64,000 nucleotides of DNA from CAZCCV01 sp964497515 (GTDB taxonomy: Bacteria > Armatimonadota > UBA5829 > DTLH01): assembly GCA_964497515.1 (NCBI GenBank), contig CAZCCV010000005.1, positions 1 through 64,000 on the forward strand. Direction: 5' to 3'. A program made the translations under genes and the position numbers. The notes under the pieces are model-generated. The model saw only the letters and a program-made list of their open reading frames with translations, had not been told where the DNA came from and searched no databases. Below are positions 61,120-64,000 of this stretch, piece by piece; position 1 is the stretch's first letter; every line of letters begins with the position of its first letter.

Positions 61120-62310
61120 TCAGATAGCTCTATGGCTCGGTTGTATGCACCTTCGGTCACTCGGCCTGGTGCGCAAATTGTGTATCATTTCTAGGCGGAT
61201 GTGTATCGGTGCGTCACATTGAACTGCTTCGGAAAAGCAAATCCGTCGCCCATCCGATAAAGATTGCTCGGGTCGCTTCTGAGTTTTTGTCCGGACAAAG
61301 GCGAAAGCAATAGCGATTGTTGCAAGTGAAATAGAGACGGGATACACTCCCCAATTCGTGTCACTGTCTACGAGAGATACCACTTCGGTCGACGCCCACG
61401 CAGTGGCATACGGACGTTTCTCCTGCAGCACACCTATATCGTTGTTGATCATTCGGTTGGGTGGAGCAGATAGTGCGTGCATAGCAGAGACCACCACACC
61501 CTTATAAACCTGGTTCCGCCAGTCCTCGGGTTTGTCGGGAGAAGTTTCAACAAGAATGGAAGCGATACCGCAGTCAGTGAACCATCTATGTGCCATACGC
61601 TTATCCGCCTGCTTGCTGTAGTGCGTCAGTTGAATGCTGATACTCTTTCCGCTAAGACTCGTCACGATAGACTTCGCCAGCATACGAGCTAGCCTCTCTT
61701 GGGAGCGATGCCCAAACGATGCCATCTCGAGGCAGTTGGGTCTATAGGTATCACCCTCTACCCATTCGTGCTGGTCAATTAGTACGTGTGGACGGAATTT
61801 GTTGATGAACTCAGTAACTGCTTCTGTCTCTGGTTGTCTGGAATTGGCCCAATCTCGATTCAAGTCGAAGCCTCTGGCGTTGTCTCGCTTTCGCGCTACA
61901 AACCCATCGGGATTGACGGTGGGGATAAATGCCACCAGCACATTCTGAAGAGAATCTCGCTGGTCGTTTTTCATACTCTTGATCAAATCCAGAGCGACAT
62001 AGACGGGAAGCGGTTCGTCGCCGTGTTGTCCGCAGAGAACAAGCAAGCGGGGGCGACTATCATTTTTGAGCTGGTCTTCGAGTGTGCCAGATTTCGGATG
62101 CCGCAGGCCAACTATCGCAGCAAATATGGGTCTACCTTCTGCCGAATGGCCAATTGTAGTAACCAAAGCTGAGCCGCGTGCTTTTGCTTCCGACAATCGG
62201 TCGACAACCTCGGTATACTCATCCGGTTGAGCGCACAGTCGGCCAGCTAGCGCAGCAATGGTAAGCGCCATCAATAACGTTATCATTCCCCGCACAGGTA
62301 TGCGCGTCAT
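61120..62310 (-). CDS. Exported M14-family zinc carboxypeptidase-like protein
   Basis: A 396-residue protein with a signal peptide (residues 1-28) and M14 peptidase motifs: GHSAEGRPIFAAIVG, the zinc ligands in CGQHGDEPLPV, NPDGFVARKRDN, FDLNRDWAN, and DQHEWVEGD with the third ligand; the catalytic Glu is in IASILVETSPDKPEDW. A C-terminal membrane helix (residues about 325-343) anchors it, followed by a 50-residue Arg/Cys-rich tail that looks unlike normal protein; a frameshift near the end is possible. M14 enzymes include D,L-carboxypeptidases that trim cell-wall peptides. It begins four bases after the FliT/FlgN-like gene, so it is cotranscribed with fliD-fliS. Confidence 0.82.
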   Translation of the reverse strand: MTRIPVRGMITLLMALTIAALAGRLCAQPDEYTEVVDRLSEAKARGSALVTTIGHSAEGRPIFAAIVGLRHPKSGTLEDQLKNDSRPRLLVLCGQHGDEPLPVYVALDLIKSMKNDQRDSLQNVLVAFIPTVNPDGFVARKRDNARGFDLNRDWANSRQPETEAVTEFINKFRPHVLIDQHEWVEGDTYRPNCLEMASFGHRSQERLARMLAKSIVTSLSGKSISIQLTHYSKQADKRMAHRWFTDCGIASILVETSPDKPEDWRNQVYKGVVVSAMHALSAPPNRMINNDIGVLQEKRPYATAWASTEVVSLVDSDTNWGVYPVSISLATIAIAFAFVRTKTQKRPEQSLSDGRRICFSEAVQCDAPIHIRLEMIHNLRTRPSDRRCIQPSHRAI

Positions 62311-62314
62311 AGCA

Positions 62315-62743
62315 CTACAGCCTGCTGTCTAGAAATTTTGCCTGTTGCTCGGTATTTCCTTGTCCGCGATACGCCTTCATCACTCTGCTTCCGCAGTACA
62401 GCTCGAGCAGATCTGTTCGGCATTCTTCTAGTTCATTGGTAAGAACAGATTCGCATTCCTTCTGTTTATCTATAATCTGCTGCTCACGTTCGGTTAGTTC
62501 ACCCAGCATTGCTGAGAGTTCCGGATCACTCTCTTCTTTGCCTGTCAGAGTGTCCGCAAGCCGGCTCGCACACTTGCTGGCGATTTCACAAGCTTTGGTG
62601 CGTTCTTGCATTTGAACAGCAATCCCGTTCATGTCGGACGCTCGGATCGCTGTTAAGAGCTCTTCAGTCGATTTATCAAGGCTGACAAGCGCCGCAAGAT
62701 AGTCGCCAGCCACTGGTTTTAGATCGAGAGTCGAGTTATTCAT
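62315..62743 (-). CDS. FliT/FlgN-like flagellar chaperone
   Basis: A 142-residue helical protein: LAALVSLDKSTEELLTAIRA, then Leu/Glu-rich helices (ELTEREQQIIDKQKECESVL). This is the size and pattern of FliT (FliD chaperone) or FlgN (FlgK/L chaperone), which are hard to tell apart by sequence. It overlaps fliS by one base and precedes the M14 gene by four. Because fliD and fliS are next to it, FliT is the more likely. Confidence 0.6.
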   Translation of the reverse strand: MNNSTLDLKPVAGDYLAALVSLDKSTEELLTAIRASDMNGIAVQMQERTKACEIASKCASRLADTLTGKEESDPELSAMLGELTEREQQIIDKQKECESVLTNELEECRTDLLELYCGSRVMKAYRGQGNTEQQAKFLDSRL

Positions 62744-63156
62744 TATGCTGCCTTAGCGTAAGCCATCGGGGCGCCACCCGTTCGAACAGCGAGTTCAGCC
62801 TCCGCCCAGGTTTCGCGCATCTGAATCAGCATTTCGATGGCTTCTTCGACGGCTGCCGCATCATCTTTGATGTTTGCGTAGGTCAACCGGTCGAACATAA
62901 AGGTGTATATGTTTTCAAGGCTATCTGCAAGCTGAGGATCTGCCCCACGGTTCAGTGTTGCGACGAGTTCAAGCAGAATATTCTGCACCTTTCGGATGTT
63001 TGCACTCTGTTCGTCCAGCTTTTTGGCATTCATCCTCTCGAGGGCAACTCTCGCAAATCTGATAGCTGCATCGAACGACATCACCAAGAGCTTGCCTGGT
63101 GTTGCAGTAGTGACCTGGTTTTCTTGATACTGGTTATACGGGTTATTCACCGGCAT
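62743..63156 (-). CDS. fliS: Flagellin chaperone FliS
   Basis: A 137-residue protein with the FliS pattern: NNPYNQYQENQVTTATPGKLL at the start, AIRFARVALERMNAKKLDEQ in the middle, and ENIYTFMFDRLTYANIKDD. FliS binds the C-terminal helix of flagellin and keeps it unfolded in the cytoplasm before export. It lies 32 bases after fliD. Confidence 0.95.
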   Translation of the reverse strand: MPVNNPYNQYQENQVTTATPGKLLVMSFDAAIRFARVALERMNAKKLDEQSANIRKVQNILLELVATLNRGADPQLADSLENIYTFMFDRLTYANIKDDAAAVEEAIEMLIQMRETWAEAELAVRTGGAPMAYAKAA

Positions 63157-63188
63157 TTGGCTTCCTGCCTCTCATCCATTCCTTGATT

Positions 63189-64000
63189 CTATTTCTTGGA
63201 TGCGTTCCAAGAACTCACCATACCCATAATGTAGTCGCCTTGGCCTTTCAGCCTTCCCATTGTCGATTCCATTGCGGCGAACTTTCGGGAGAGGTATTCT
63301 TTTCGTGCCTCAAGTCTGGTTTCTGCTCGAGCAATATCATCGCTCAAAGATTTGATCTGATCATTAATCAATTTCTCTGCGTTCTCTGCGATTCCGGTGC
63401 CGGGCAGCGTAATGTAACTCAAGTAATCGGCGAGCTGTGCCGCCACTCCCTTAGTGAGAGTCACTGTGCCATAGTCGCCGGGTTCGGTTGCTGCAATACT
63501 GAGCACCAGCCCGTCGGTCCTCGCATTTCCGGCTTTGCCTGTAAGAGTCTGCCCGCTGCCCACGGCTTCTTCGCCATTTATAGTCCCGGCCACGTCTGTT
63601 CCGGCAGCGCCTGTGCCTGTTCCGGATTCACCAGAAGCGTCTTCGTGGGTAACCAGCGTCGTTCCGAACCCCGAGGCTCCAGTACCCTGGTTGGATACAT
63701 CAGAGATAACACTTACAGCGCCATTTGAACCGTAGCTGGTGCGAGTAAGAGTGACAAAGCTACCCGATCCAGTGCCATCGGCATTGGTTAAGCTTGCCTT
63801 CACTTTTGTCTGTGATGAAAACTCATTGATTCGCGAGACAACTTGTTCTGCAGTCATACCGGCAGTAAGCTCAATGTTCTTACCGTTGATAGTCAGCGTT
63901 TCGTCCTGCTCAAGGACGTCGCTCTGGGCGACTCCTGCTGTCACCCTGGCTTGAGTGGCAACGGCTGTGATATGAACTGCGTAACCTATCTGATTTCCTT
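63189..64000 (-). CDS. fliD: Flagellar filament cap FliD, C-terminal part (cut by window end)
   Basis: The reading frame is open to the right edge, so the N-terminus is missing; about 270 residues are present. It contains a flagellin-IN motif (LTINGKNIELTAGMTAEQVV), a low-complexity Gly/Thr/Ser linker, and the C-terminal FliD coiled coil (LINDQIKSLSDDIARAETRL, ending FAAMESTMGRLKGQGDYIMGM). FliD caps the filament and folds flagellin subunits. It is the first visible gene of the minus-strand transcript fliD-fliS-fliT-like-M14. Confidence 0.93.
   Translation of the reverse strand, partial: GNQIGYAVHITAVATQARVTAGVAQSDVLEQDETLTINGKNIELTAGMTAEQVVSRINEFSSQTKVKASLTNADGTGSGSFVTLTRTSYGSNGAVSVISDVSNQGTGASGFGTTLVTHEDASGESGTGTGAAGTDVAGTINGEEAVGSGQTLTGKAGNARTDGLVLSIAATEPGDYGTVTLTKGVAAQLADYLSYITLPGTGIAENAEKLINDQIKSLSDDIARAETRLEARKEYLSRKFAAMESTMGRLKGQGDYIMGMVSSWNASKK

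Noticed and set aside
1..64000. CRISPR arrays, insertion sequences, prophage or integrase genes
   Set aside because: No regularly spaced repeats, transposase or phage-type proteins were seen on either strand.

Overview
The window is a gene-dense bacterial chromosome segment with moderate G+C, short intergenic gaps and frequent GTG and TTG starts. No rRNA, tRNA, CRISPR array, transposase or phage gene was seen. The best guess is Armatimonadota or a close relative. This rests on a type II pseudopilin with the FPVFARAREAARKSSC N-terminus common in that phylum, several small secreted proteins without clear families, and a mixture of carbohydrate uptake and motility genes. It is an inference, not a phylogenetic result.

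Left part (1-27 kb). A STAS anti-sigma-factor antagonist is followed by a GT4 glycosyltransferase and an alpha/alpha-barrel partner protein (plus strand). A minus-strand block then holds a BON protein, a large secreted protein with an HExxH metalloprotease motif, two small exported Spy-like proteins, and a long carbohydrate operon: alpha/beta hydrolase, TatD, tandem GNAT, PIG-L deacetylase, a frameshifted sugar-binding lipoprotein and two permeases. An RmlD-like reductase and a phosphonate/phosphate-type ABC transporter (phnD-phnC-phnE, with an unusual PhnE) follow. On the plus strand a KimA-type potassium transporter is coupled to a STAS-USP-USP protein, then comes DAHP synthase. An FAD oxidoreductase, a pseudopilin, a probable unannotated 47-residue gene and a duplicated-domain secreted protein lie on the minus strand.

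Middle (27-34.8 kb). A copper P-type ATPase sits behind a CsoR-type operator. It is followed by a regulatory block: hybrid histidine kinase, NtrC-family activator, a protein that is only a histidine-kinase dimerisation/phosphotransfer (DHp) domain, and sigma-54 with a CxxC-CxxC insertion. Together these look like a phosphorelay that drives the flagellar operon downstream, which starts at an excellent -24/-12 promoter.

Right part (34.8-64 kb). A nearly continuous flagellar cluster in Bacillus-like order: flgBC, fliEFGHIJ, a lytic transglycosylase, fliK, flgD, a TIGR02530-type gene, flgE, flbD, motAB, fliLMN, a LysM-bearing fliO, fliPQR, flhB, flhA, flhF, flhG, a PilZ protein, sigma-28 and small unknowns. 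A second sigma-54 promoter lies before the flgE segment. On the minus strand are flagellin, an M14 peptidase, a FliT/FlgN-like protein, fliS and the C-terminal part of fliD, which runs off the window. Rod (FlgF/G), hook-filament junction (FlgK/L), FlgM and chemotaxis genes are absent from the window and must lie elsewhere.

Most interesting for follow-up: the hybrid kinase/DHp-only/NtrC/sigma-54 set, the zinc-ribbon-like insertion in sigma-54, the KimA plus STAS-USP-USP pair, the LysM-FliO, the PhnE with an inserted Ig-like domain, tandem RNA hairpins directly before the hook and flagellin genes, and the small gene at 25.6 kb.
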